Assembly: GCA_900550105.1 (NCBI GenBank)
Contig: URQW01000132.1
Coordinates: 1-6,226, forward strand
Reading direction: 5' to 3'
DNA length: 6,226 nucleotides
Source: an uncultured Pelosinus sp.
Lineage (GTDB): Bacteria > Bacillota > Negativicutes > UMGS1260
The notes beneath the pieces were generated by a model. That model worked only from the letters and a program-made list of their open reading frames with translations, did no database searches and was not told the origin of the DNA. The position numbers were made by a program, and so were the translations under genes. Positions 1 to 5,711 of this stretch are shown piece by piece (within the stretch, counting starts at the first letter, position 1; the number at the start of each line of letters is the position of its first letter).

Positions 1-388
1 TGGCTAGTATGGAACTCTTATCAAATATACTAAAGGACGGCGATTTTTCTTGAAATGTTACCCTGGGAAAAAGTCCCCCGACTCCGAAATAGTATATCTT
101 GATGTAAACGGTAACCCTGCAGATAAAAACCATGCTTATCGAAAGCTAGTAACCTCTTATGATCAACAACGTCAAATGCAGTTGAACTCACTGACAATTC
201 GTTTTTCTCTTGATTCTGAATGGTGATACCAAAATTCTAAAATAAGAGGTTCTATGCTAGCCACATAGGTCCAACAAATTGCATATACTAATAGTGTTGC
301 AGAGTCTTCATGCTCCTCTGTAATGATCTTTGAAGAACAGGGCCGATCCGCTGACGACCTTGTTCTTTTTGTTGTAAATAATACATAA
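1..388 (+). pseudogene. Decayed gene of unknown function, 5' end outside the window
   Basis: Read in the frame starting at position 2, this stretch looks coding from the left edge to a TAA at 386-388, with segments such as EIVYLDVNGNPADKNHAYRK and RSADDLVLFVVNNT. The frame is interrupted by TAG at 5-7, TGA at 224-226 and TAG at 266-268, without any obvious frameshift. Each stop is one transition away from a Trp codon (or from Gln/Arg), as expected of a gene lost by point mutation. A strong plus-strand terminator follows about 50 bases after the final stop, which supports the direction. No family is recognised. A short intact gene could begin at ATG 254 behind AAGAGG, but it hits the 266 TAG after four codons. 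The alternative is non-coding DNA that is open by chance; the opposite strand also has an open frame here. Confidence 0.4.
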
Positions 389-435
389 AGTTTCCACTCC
401 AGCAACAAACTACCAGTGGGATACTCTCCTGTTTA

Positions 436-478
436 AATACCAAGACCATTGACGACTGCCGTGGCCTTGGTATTTTTT
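436..478 (+). terminator. Rho-independent terminator after the decayed gene
   Basis: Arms 436-448 and 462-474 pair over 12 of 13 positions (AATACCAAG with CTTGGTATT, one A/C mismatch, then CCA with TGG). The loop is 13 bases and a run of six T follows at 473-478. The T tract lies on the plus strand, so it ends transcription coming from the left. Confidence 0.8.
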
Positions 479-490
479 ATTTCTCTATCC

Positions 491-512
491 TTAAATTCCA
501 GCTTGAATTTAA
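491..512. promoter_or_regulatory. Operator-like perfect inverted repeat upstream of the small gene
   Basis: TTAAATTC (491-498) and GAATTTAA (505-512) are perfect reverse complements separated by six bases. The right arm overlaps a possible -35 box (TTGAAT, 503-508), with a weak -10-like TAAAAA 16 bases further on (525-530). The position about 40 bases before the start codon fits a repressor or activator site. The sequence shows the symmetry and placement; a regulatory role is inference, and AT-rich palindromes also arise by chance. Confidence 0.35.
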
Positions 513-532
513 TCTGTAGTTTTGTAAAAAAT

Positions 533-554
533 AACATCGGGAGGCGATGATGTT
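533..554 (+). promoter_or_regulatory. Hairpin with the ribosome binding site in its loop
   Basis: AACATC (533-538) pairs perfectly with GATGTT (549-554), which directly abuts the ATG at 555. The ten-base loop holds GGGAGG, the Shine-Dalgarno sequence of the 43-codon gene. The stem could tune translation initiation. The 6-bp stem is weak, so an effect is only suggested. Confidence 0.35.
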
Positions 555-686
555 ATGAGTACGTATCGAGATAGAACAAGTGAGTGGAATAAGGAAAGAC
601 AGGCCTTAAAAACTATGACCACTTCCAAACCTTCCAAGGAAATAAAGGGTCATCCACCTGTTACCGATCGAAAATCCGTAACGTAA
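555..686 (+). CDS. Small protein of unknown function (43 aa)
   Basis: The frame starts at ATG 555, with GGGAGG at 539-544 ten bases upstream, and ends at TAA 684-686. The product is small, hydrophilic and rich in Lys, Arg, Ser and Thr (begins MSTYRDRTSEWNKERQ, ends PPVTDRKSVT). It has no membrane segment, signal peptide or cysteine. It is flanked by its own terminator (704-733) and by the terminator of the preceding gene, so it is probably a single-gene transcript. I do not recognise the family. An earlier ATG at 547 gives only a three-codon frame and is not used. Support comes from the strong ribosome binding site and the bracketing terminators; without homologues a fortuitous ORF remains possible. 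Confidence 0.55.
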   Translation: MSTYRDRTSEWNKERQALKTMTTSKPSKEIKGHPPVTDRKSVT

Positions 687-703
687 CGTTTTTCTCTCCT
701 CCT

Positions 704-733
704 AAGCTAGAGCTCACTAAGCTCTAGCTTTTT
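704..733 (+). terminator. Rho-independent terminator of the small gene
   Basis: A perfect 11-bp stem, AAGCTAGAGCT (704-714) against AGCTCTAGCTT (720-730), has a five-base loop and a short T run (729-733). It lies 18 bases after the stop of the 43-codon gene. The other side has no T tract for the minus strand, so it works in the plus direction. Confidence 0.85.
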
Positions 734-738
734 CTATG

Positions 739-914
739 CTCATTGTTATTACCTTCATGACTCATCTCTCCTCAAAGTGCTTGCCATTGCACCAGGCATA
801 TTCATCAGCAGGACTTTAGCTTTCAATCACCAGTTTCGCTTCTTCCACCGTACAAATATGATCGTCTTCGCCAATGGCAATACATTCGACGCATAGCTCG
901 CAACAAGCCTTATT
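739..914 (-). pseudogene. Minus-strand coding remnants, Cys-rich C-terminal fragment
   Basis: On the minus strand, about 32 codons from the junction at 914 down to TAA 816-818 read as coding. They contain ACCELCVECIAIGEDDHIC, with five cysteines within 19 residues, and end KLVIES. The spacing hints at a metal- or cluster-binding tail but matches no family I can name. After the stop the same frame continues 17 codons as SPADEYAWCNGKHFEER to a TGA. A GGAGAG then precedes an ATG at 757-755, which gives only a 13-codon frame that dies in the neighbouring terminator stem. The upstream part is replaced by the integrase fragment. The pattern suggests 3' scraps of one or two genes left by past rearrangement. 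Confidence is low because it rests on composition alone. Confidence 0.25.
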
Positions 915-1069
915 TACGACACACGCACGCTACGATCCTGATAGAAAATGGCGCCAACGTCAAAGACGTGCAGGCAAGACTAGGTCATACAAACATTGAA
1001 ACGACTTTAGGCAAATATATTCATGCCACCCAAAAGATGGCCGAGCGTCTGTCGACATCTTCGAATTAG
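914..1069 (+). pseudogene. Tyrosine recombinase (phage-type integrase), C-terminal fragment
   Basis: This 51-codon frame begins abruptly at LRHTHAT, the family's second catalytic Arg box, continues through ENGANVKDVQARLGH (third catalytic-box His at fragment residue 25) and reaches the nucleophile Tyr at residue 35 in GKYIHAT, ending at TAG 1067-1069. Family members are usually about 300-400 residues, so all of the N-terminal DNA-binding part and the first catalytic Arg are missing. The codons upstream of 914 do not resemble an integrase, and the family His of the HxLR box is absent. There is no start codon or ribosome binding site. It is therefore the dead 3' end of an integrase from an earlier phage or island, converging on the methyltransferase gene. 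The family is certain; which element it came from is not visible. Confidence 0.9.
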
Positions 1070-1084
1070 CTGCCAACTTTGGCG

Positions 1085-1128
1085 ACAAAAAATAAAAATT
1101 GCCTACGCGAGTAATATTGCGTAGGCAA
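1085..1128 (-). terminator. Rho-independent terminator shared by the methyltransferase and recombinase frames
   Basis: TTGCCTACGC (1099-1108) pairs perfectly with GCGTAGGCAA (1119-1128) around a ten-base loop. On the minus strand the stem is followed by a T-rich run (complement of 1087-1098), giving a standard intrinsic terminator. It sits 17 bases beyond the recombinase stop and 49 bases beyond the original methyltransferase stop, so it is a host terminator that the inserted element now uses. Confidence 0.8.
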
Positions 1129-1144
1129 ATCGTCGGCAAATAGC

Positions 1145-3061
1145 CTATATTAGTGCTGATGAAAAAGCAAAGGTCCTTATTTTTTGCGGGTGATGAGCGC
1201 CACGCACTCCACGTGTGATGTCGCGTCTCAAGGAACACATTTGCTTATCGTCATTATGGCTAAAGGAACACAATTCTCCTTCTCCCAAATTAACAAGAGA
1301 TTTATCATCTACACAAATAATACTAGACGATCCCGAGTCAGAACTTAAGGATTTAGCTCCTTGTTCTTTACAATTCGTATCTGTTTTCTTATCTTTTAGA
1401 TTTTTTCTTTCTGGCTTAAAATTCTTACCATTTAGCTGATTTGAAATTCCTGTTTTATAAACAAAGGTAAGCTGCGCGGGATCTTTATTACCATCTTCAT
1501 CAATCCCTCCTACAATAACCTTTTCAATTATGCTTTCAAAAACACTTGGATCAAACTCATCCAAAACACTATTTTCTTCTAAAACCTGCTTAAAGTTCAT
1601 CAGCCGCTTTTCGGTATCTTTCTTTTTGCTTACAGCAACAGCCATTTTATCCCTATAATCTTTTTTTGCTTCTAACTGGTTTAAAAGTTTTTCATATTTT
1701 TCATCATATATCGCCTTATCAATCCCCCCCTCAAGCCGCAAATCAACCAATTTATTAATCTTCAATTCGATAGCTTTAACATCTTTTTGCGCTTTCTCAT
1801 ACTCTTTATCAAAAGTATCATCATTTATACTATCCTTAGCACGTTCAATAAATTCATCTAATATATCCTTATTATTACCGCAAGTTAATCGATAGCTTTC
1901 AACAAATGCCCTCTCAATGGCTTCTTCAGTAATTCCTTTACTGTCTGGACAATATTTTTTGCCCTTCTTGGTAGATACGACACACTGCCAGATAGTTTTT
2001 TGATATTCTGATCCACTATGCCAACTTCTGCGAGTTAACGTTCCACCACAAAAACCACATTCAATCATACAACTAAAAGTAAATCTATGACTAACTCTCA
2101 GACGCACACCTTCAGGAAATGGGCCCTTATTTCTCCCAACATTTCTTTCATGGCGTATTTCTTGTGCTCTTGCAAAGATTTCTGCACTGATAATAGGTTC
2201 ATGGTGTTCTCTAATATAAAATTTATCTTCTTCACCAAAGTTTGACAATCTACGTTTGGTAATGGGACTAACCGTAAAGGTTTTTCCCATTAGAATATCT
2301 CCCTTGTACTTTTCATTCTTGATGATACCTAATATAGCGCTGCTTGTCCATTTTGTATGACCACGCTTCGTTTTAATTCCCATATTTTCTAATTCTTGAC
2401 CTATCATACTACCACCGGCACCTTCAAGATACCTTTTGAAAATATACTGTACCACTTTTGCTTCTTCTTCATTTACCGTAATGGCTTTTGTATCCGCATG
2501 ATAATCATATCCCATGCAGCCTTGAAACCCCACCAGCTCTCCGCGCTGCATTTTCATCTTTAAACCTTTTTTAACATTAGCAGAAGTATTTTCTACTTCC
2601 TGCTGATATACTGCACTGAGAATCGATAATAGTAATTCGCCATCCATAGTCAAGGTATTGATATTTTCTTCTTCAAATTGAATAGCGATATTTTTATCTT
2701 TCAACATCCTAACGTACTTTAAAACATCTAATGTATTTCGGGCAAATCTTGAAATAGATTTTGTAATAATCATATCTATGCTTCCACTCATACAATCGTT
2801 AATCATACGAATGAAATTATCTCGCCTATCAACCATTGTTCCGGTAATAGCTTCATCAGCGTAAATATCTACCAAAGCCCATTCTCTTTTTGATTGTATT
2901 AAGTCTGTATAATATCGAACTTGAGAATTATAGCTTTCAATTTGCTCATCCCCATCTGTACTAACCCTACAGTAGGCGGCTACCCGCAACTGCTCTACTC
3001 TTTTCCCTCTTCTATGAACAATTGCAGCTTCTTTAGCCTTAATAATTTCAACATCGGCCAT
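1145..3061 (-). CDS. Large serine recombinase (site-specific integrase of the element)
   Basis: This 638-residue enzyme cuts and rejoins attachment sites through a serine nucleophile to integrate and excise the element. Residues about 25-165 form the resolvase-type catalytic domain, with Ser34 in YCRVSTD and the conserved block SISRFARNTLD (102-112). Residues about 175-310 match the Recombinase domain (FQGCMGYDY, then the IIKNEKYKGD block). A zinc ribbon follows, with Cys335, Cys338, Cys360 and Cys371. A charged coiled coil spans about 400-490. ATG 3061 is backed by AGAGGTG at 3069-3075, seven bases away. It lies downstream of a SHOCT-like gene, the usual arrangement in Tn4451/Tn1549-like conjugative elements. 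After about residue 540 the tail is low in recognisable structure. The last roughly 25 residues (from about 613) are encoded by host methyltransferase DNA in another frame, so the excised form must end differently. Confidence 0.95.
   Translation of the reverse strand: MADVEIIKAKEAAIVHRRGKRVEQLRVAAYCRVSTDGDEQIESYNSQVRYYTDLIQSKREWALVDIYADEAITGTMVDRRDNFIRMINDCMSGSIDMIITKSISRFARNTLDVLKYVRMLKDKNIAIQFEEENINTLTMDGELLLSILSAVYQQEVENTSANVKKGLKMKMQRGELVGFQGCMGYDYHADTKAITVNEEEAKVVQYIFKRYLEGAGGSMIGQELENMGIKTKRGHTKWTSSAILGIIKNEKYKGDILMGKTFTVSPITKRRLSNFGEEDKFYIREHHEPIISAEIFARAQEIRHERNVGRNKGPFPEGVRLRVSHRFTFSCMIECGFCGGTLTRRSWHSGSEYQKTIWQCVVSTKKGKKYCPDSKGITEEAIERAFVESYRLTCGNNKDILDEFIERAKDSINDDTFDKEYEKAQKDVKAIELKINKLVDLRLEGGIDKAIYDEKYEKLLNQLEAKKDYRDKMAVAVSKKKDTEKRLMNFKQVLEENSVLDEFDPSVFESIIEKVIVGGIDEDGNKDPAQLTFVYKTGISNQLNGKNFKPERKNLKDKKTDTNCKEQGAKSLSSDSGSSSIICVDDKSLVNLGEGELCSFSHNDDKQMCSLRRDITRGVRGAHHPQKIRTFAFSSALI
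1177..1224 (-). pseudogene. rlmD: 3' end of 23S rRNA (uracil-5)-methyltransferase, TrmA/RlmD family
   Basis: The minus strand reads TSHVECVALITRKK and then TAA (1177-1179). This is the characteristic C-terminus of RumA/RlmD-type SAM-dependent enzymes that methylate a 23S rRNA uridine to m5U; family members usually have MFPxTSHVE-x-V at this place. Going upstream, the match stops after the codon for Thr (1219-1221) or the one before it, and a TGA in frame follows at 1228-1230, inside element DNA. The remaining roughly 440 codons must lie beyond the other end of the element, outside this window. The displaced tail has no start and is not a gene by itself. The fragment is short, but the motif is distinctive. 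RlmD, RlmCD or another family paralogue cannot be told apart from 15 residues. Confidence 0.8.
1219..1231. mobile_element. Element/chromosome junction (attachment half-site)
   Basis: To the left, methyltransferase coding is intact (TSHVEC...). To the right, the recombinase gene is the only coherent frame and base composition shifts to strongly AT-rich. The crossover therefore lies within a few bases of 1219-1230. Serine recombinases exchange a 2-bp core with little flanking identity, so no long target duplication is expected. The partner junction is outside the window, so the exact core cannot be fixed here. Methyltransferase (rum/rumA) genes are known integration sites for streptococcal phages and ICEs, such as phage Phi-m46.1. 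Confidence 0.7.
1230..1240 (+). repeat. Recombinase-motif repeat, copy 1 (at element end)
   Basis: AAGGAACACA, preceded by C, immediately follows the junction inside the element. It shares ten bases with the copies at 1263 and 3114 (eleven with the latter, counting the leading C). In the recombinase frame it encodes the CSL of QMCSLRR. Adjacency to the crossover makes it a candidate recombinase half-site element. Confidence 0.5.
1263..1276 (+). repeat. Recombinase-motif repeat, copy 2
   Basis: AAGGAACACAATTC lies 33 bases from copy 1 in the same orientation and is identical over 14 bases to copy 3 at 3114-3127. It falls in the 3' part of the recombinase gene, encoding ELCSF. The 33-base spacing keeps copies 1 and 2 in the same reading frame, so a protein-level repeat is an alternative explanation for this pair only. 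Confidence 0.5.
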
Positions 3062-3100
3062 ATATGTGCACCTCTAGTTTTTATCCACTTTATATTTTAT

Positions 3101-3129
3101 ATTATATATACACAAGGAACACAATTCAA
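3101..3129 (-). promoter_or_regulatory. Sigma-A-type promoter of the recombinase gene
   Basis: On the minus strand, TTGAAT (3129-3124) and TATAAT (3106-3101, perfect) are separated by exactly 17 bases. Initiation would be near 3094, giving a leader of about 33 bases with AGAGGTG before ATG 3061. The -35 box overlaps the stop codon of the SHOCT-like gene. The spacer is largely occupied by repeat copy 3, so protein bound there would affect transcription. Confidence 0.75.
3114..3127 (+). repeat. Recombinase-motif repeat, copy 3 (inside the recombinase promoter)
   Basis: AAGGAACACAATTC is identical to 1263-1276. On the minus strand it covers the end of the -35 box and the first ten bases of the spacer. 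It lies mostly outside coding sequence, so protein-level conservation cannot explain it. It is a candidate operator for autoregulation by the recombinase or a partner. Confidence 0.5.
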
Positions 3130-3272
3130 GGTGCAAAATGAGAAAGTATTTGATAATCTTTCATCAACTTCTTTTTTATTGCACTATATTCAGACGCTGT
3201 AATTAACTTACGAGCCAGGAGCTGTTTCAGCATAGCCAGCTGCATGCTATACCGTACCAAGTCCTTAGTCAT
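3126..3272 (-). CDS. SHOCT-like small protein upstream of the recombinase (48 aa)
   Basis: The ATG at 3270-3272 follows AGGAGG (3280-3285), seven bases upstream, and the frame ends at TGA 3126-3128. The sequence begins MTKDLVRYSMQLAMLKQLLA and continues RKLITASEYSAIKKKLMKDY. The LLxRKLITxxEYxxIKKKL pattern (residues 18-37) is that of SHOCT domains, short helical C-terminal modules thought to act in oligomerisation or regulation. Small proteins of this type routinely sit just upstream of large serine recombinases in Firmicutes conjugative elements, usually without assigned function. The start lies 23 bases after the stop of the 754-residue gene, so it is part of that operon. Its stop overlaps the -35 box of the recombinase promoter. 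Family assignment is from pattern only; an accessory role in recombination is inference. Confidence 0.85.
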   Translation of the reverse strand: MTKDLVRYSMQLAMLKQLLARKLITASEYSAIKKKLMKDYQILSHFAP

Positions 3273-3295
3273 AATGATTCCTCCTAGTTCTCAAC

Positions 3296-5560
3296 TCACA
3301 TATTCATTTCACAACTTTTACCGTTTCCTTTCCTTTCATCAACCTGGAGCTTACGCTTTTTAGCTTTAGGAATAGTTTCTTTATTTGTTAACATAGTCAT
3401 ATTAAAATTTTTATTCGTTTTAATGATATTTGCAATCTTTTGATCACTCAAGCCATCTTGCTTCATTTCCTGTATCATGGCTTTCATAACCGCAACAGAC
3501 GTATCTGTCTTAAAATCCAAAGTAGCCAATTCAGCATAATATGCAAATTGTTTACTGTTGGCAGCCCTTATATCCGGCTTATTTTTCATTATATTATCTC
3601 TTACAACTTCAATATCCGGAAGCCTAATTTCATTTTTCCGATTTAAATCATAGATACCATTATCCCTATAAATCCCTTGATATTTCATATGCGTATAAAC
3701 GGCCTGCTGCAATTCTTTATATATTGCATTTTTTTCTTCATTATATATAGGTAATCCTGATGGAATCTTTTGATTAAAATCCCCACTACCAATTTCATAC
3801 TTTAACTTATAAAATTCTTTGCCATCATAAGAAAATGTCATCTGTTGTTGTGGATGACGTATTACTTTTTGTTCATAATTAATACTACGTACAGCATCAA
3901 CTTCATAATTTTTTTCATAGATAAACCGCTGAACAGCTTGTTTTCCTTTATACACTTGAGCTGTAGGAAATTCAAAAGGTTCCATAACAGTACCGTAGTT
4001 CTCTATTCTGATAGAGAATTTTTCTAAGTTTTCCATTGCCACTTGATCTTCTCTAGAAAATGCTACTTTAACAGGAATATCACATTTGATTTCATCATTC
4101 GATATTGCTGATTCAAAAACAATATCGCCAGGCTCTGGTTTAGCAAATTTTCTTTCTATAGAAAATAAAACTCTGCTAGGATCTTGCTGATCGAAAACAA
4201 GCCCATCATATTCTTCAGCCTTACAAGCCTTTAACACTATATTGTTCGGCACGTTGCTAAAATCTTGCTCTTTGCAGTAATACAAAAAAGTATCCGCTTT
4301 TTGTTCATTGATCTGTTTTAATTCCGGATTTTTTTCCAGGTACTGCTTTTCTTCTTTGGCAAACTCTTGCATTGCCTTTTCACACTGCATATTTCCCTTT
4401 TCACATTCCGCAATAACCTGTTCTCTGGTAACTTCTTCACCTTGTGATTTTTGAAAACCGATATGTGCATTCATTGCCTGATCATTCGTCATCAAATAAT
4501 TTCGATACTCATTAAACCGCACTATCAAAGCATCTGCAATTAAATTTTTATTTGATAATTCTAAGTCCCCAAGATCAATACGCATTTCCCCATGATCATA
4601 ATTTCCATATTTAATAGTAAGTTTTGTTTTATCATAATTACCAAATCCCTGCAGTTTACTATTGAACTGCTCTTTATCTGCAACATTAAGCTGCACTAAA
4701 AATTGATAAGCAGCTTCTCCCTGAAGATGCTGTCCTTCTTGGTATTCTTTGCCTTGTAAATCTTTTAAACAACGTTCACTCCAAAAGAAATCAACAGATA
4801 AATTTTTAAACGGCTGATTCCACTCACCTTGAATTTTATCTGTCATTTGTTTCAGTTCTCTATCCTGCTCCATTTGCATAGATTGAACTATTTCCTGCGC
4901 CTTTTTCATCGCATGAAATAGAATCTTCGGATTTGCTGCAAGCTTATTAATTTGCTCTTCGGTATAAAGTGGATGTTGTACGTAATCATAGCTAAGATGG
5001 CATGTCTTAAAAAACAATTGAGATGTTAACGGTGCAGCAAATTCATCTGCACCGTTTTTCGTCGAATACTCTTTGACAGTTGAAAAAATCTGATCATTTG
5101 AATTGTCGTTCCCATCCATATTGATTCCATTCTCATGCAAAAGATCCAAAGCGTATTCCACGTCGGACTCTTCATTTCCATGGACAATCTTTTCCCTTCG
5201 ATCCATTTCTACAACATCTGCCGCATTATAGAAGTTCCTTAGATTTCCCTCATAACTTTGCCCCTCATCAATACCTTCCCAATACTCAATTTCCACAGGT
5301 TTTGCATTTGCTTTTACAGTAAAACTTTTATCTACGATTGCCTGTTCGCTAAGCCAACGAAGATCCTGATACCGATATTCACGTTGAGCAGCAGCAATAC
5401 GTAGATAGTTCGCCGCACTAAACTGATATTTCGTTCGTGTCCCCTCATTATAATGTCTTCCATATAGAGCCGGTGGTTCAATATCGCCATAATCTCGCAA
5501 ATTGTCAATAATAACCTTATTGACAATGTCACGGCTTTCAAACACTTTTTCATTTGGCAT
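3296..5560 (-). CDS. Large polyvalent-type protein with ArdC-like N-terminal domain (754 aa)
   Basis: Residues about 44-120 resemble the ArdC N-terminal (DUF1738-like) domain. There is an aliphatic helix (AANYLRIAAAQ), then the family's DPRWLTFKQA-like segment as QDLRWLSEQAI, then a basic strand ending PVEIEYW, then NFYNAADV. In ArdC this domain binds single-stranded DNA and antirestriction activity has been reported. I see no HExxH metallopeptidase motif, so the usual ArdC C-terminal enzyme is absent. The remaining roughly 630 residues are charged, Gln- and Lys-rich and unassigned, without membrane segments or signal peptide; coiled-coil-like stretches lie at about 215-245 and 390-420, and a short HTH-like MKQDGLSDQKIANIIK at about 709-724. 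Large multidomain proteins with such N-termini ("polyvalent proteins") are typical of phages and conjugative elements and may enter the recipient with the DNA. The start overlaps the previous stop by 11 bases, with no good ribosome binding site, implying translational coupling. Confidence 0.75.
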   Translation of the reverse strand: MPNEKVFESRDIVNKVIIDNLRDYGDIEPPALYGRHYNEGTRTKYQFSAANYLRIAAAQREYRYQDLRWLSEQAIVDKSFTVKANAKPVEIEYWEGIDEGQSYEGNLRNFYNAADVVEMDRREKIVHGNEESDVEYALDLLHENGINMDGNDNSNDQIFSTVKEYSTKNGADEFAAPLTSQLFFKTCHLSYDYVQHPLYTEEQINKLAANPKILFHAMKKAQEIVQSMQMEQDRELKQMTDKIQGEWNQPFKNLSVDFFWSERCLKDLQGKEYQEGQHLQGEAAYQFLVQLNVADKEQFNSKLQGFGNYDKTKLTIKYGNYDHGEMRIDLGDLELSNKNLIADALIVRFNEYRNYLMTNDQAMNAHIGFQKSQGEEVTREQVIAECEKGNMQCEKAMQEFAKEEKQYLEKNPELKQINEQKADTFLYYCKEQDFSNVPNNIVLKACKAEEYDGLVFDQQDPSRVLFSIERKFAKPEPGDIVFESAISNDEIKCDIPVKVAFSREDQVAMENLEKFSIRIENYGTVMEPFEFPTAQVYKGKQAVQRFIYEKNYEVDAVRSINYEQKVIRHPQQQMTFSYDGKEFYKLKYEIGSGDFNQKIPSGLPIYNEEKNAIYKELQQAVYTHMKYQGIYRDNGIYDLNRKNEIRLPDIEVVRDNIMKNKPDIRAANSKQFAYYAELATLDFKTDTSVAVMKAMIQEMKQDGLSDQKIANIIKTNKNFNMTMLTNKETIPKAKKRKLQVDERKGNGKSCEMNM

Positions 5561-5711
5561 CTTTCAGAACCGCCCTTCTTTGCTTACGTATTAAATGAGA
5601 AAAATTTGCTGTCAAAATCTGATTTTCATCATAATCAATCGCCAAAAATCCTGCTGTTTTCTCTCCAATATAATTGTCTTGCAATTTATTTTCTTTTTTT
5701 ATAGATTCCAT
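5550..5711 (-). CDS. Small protein of unknown function, coupled to the ArdC-like gene (53 aa)
   Basis: The frame ends at TGA 5550-5552, overlapping the start of the 754-residue gene by 11 bases. I place the start at ATG 5711, because GGGAGA (5722-5727) lies ten bases upstream. An upstream in-frame GTG at 5732 would add seven residues but has no ribosome binding site, and the ATG at 5720 is too close to GGGAGA. The product begins MESIKKENKLQDNYIGEKTAG, has a hydrophobic centre (GFLAIDYD) and ends with a basic stretch (SHLIRKQRRAVLKDAK). It is not recognised. It occupies the slot where TnpW-like small proteins are often found in related elements, but I see no convincing motif match. Tight overlap with the next gene argues for joint function. 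Confidence 0.7.
   Translation of the reverse strand: MESIKKENKLQDNYIGEKTAGFLAIDYDENQILTANFSHLIRKQRRAVLKDAK

Noticed and set aside
224..268. Recoding of TGA/TAG as selenocysteine or pyrrolysine
   Set aside because: Three stops of two kinds within 129 codons, with no recoding hairpin seen after the TGA and no known Sec or Pyl protein family, fit gene decay better.
172..408. 78-residue open frame on the minus strand, with an inner 32-codon frame at 288-386 behind GGAGTGG
   Set aside because: It starts at TTG without a ribosome binding site, has no recognisable sequence, and opposes the more protein-like plus frame and the plus-strand terminator. The inner frame is too short and equally unsupported.
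1132..1139. Outer extension of the 1099-1128 hairpin by GTCGGCAA against TTGGCGAC at 1079-1086
   Set aside because: One mismatch and an unpaired A-rich stretch between the arms make it an unlikely continuous stem; the inner 10-bp stem with T tract explains the terminator.
960..1238. 92-residue open frame on the minus strand
   Set aside because: It is antisense to the tyrosine integrase tail and runs through the terminator and the methyltransferase tail in the wrong frame, so it is a shadow.
1215..1439. 74-residue plus-strand frame, and similar plus frames at 2921-3202, 3440-3646 and 3845-4027
   Set aside because: All are antisense to the recombinase or the ArdC-like gene, rich in Phe, Ile and Tyr as expected of complementary AT-rich coding, and have no ribosome binding sites.
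3062..3300. CRISPR, tRNA or riboswitch in the gap between the 754-residue gene and the recombinase
   Set aside because: The gap is filled by the SHOCT-like gene, the recombinase promoter and a ribosome binding site; no repeat array, cloverleaf or known aptamer pattern is seen here or elsewhere in the window.
5332..5553. 73-residue minus-strand frame
   Set aside because: It lies in another frame over the well-supported start of the 754-residue gene and has no independent support.
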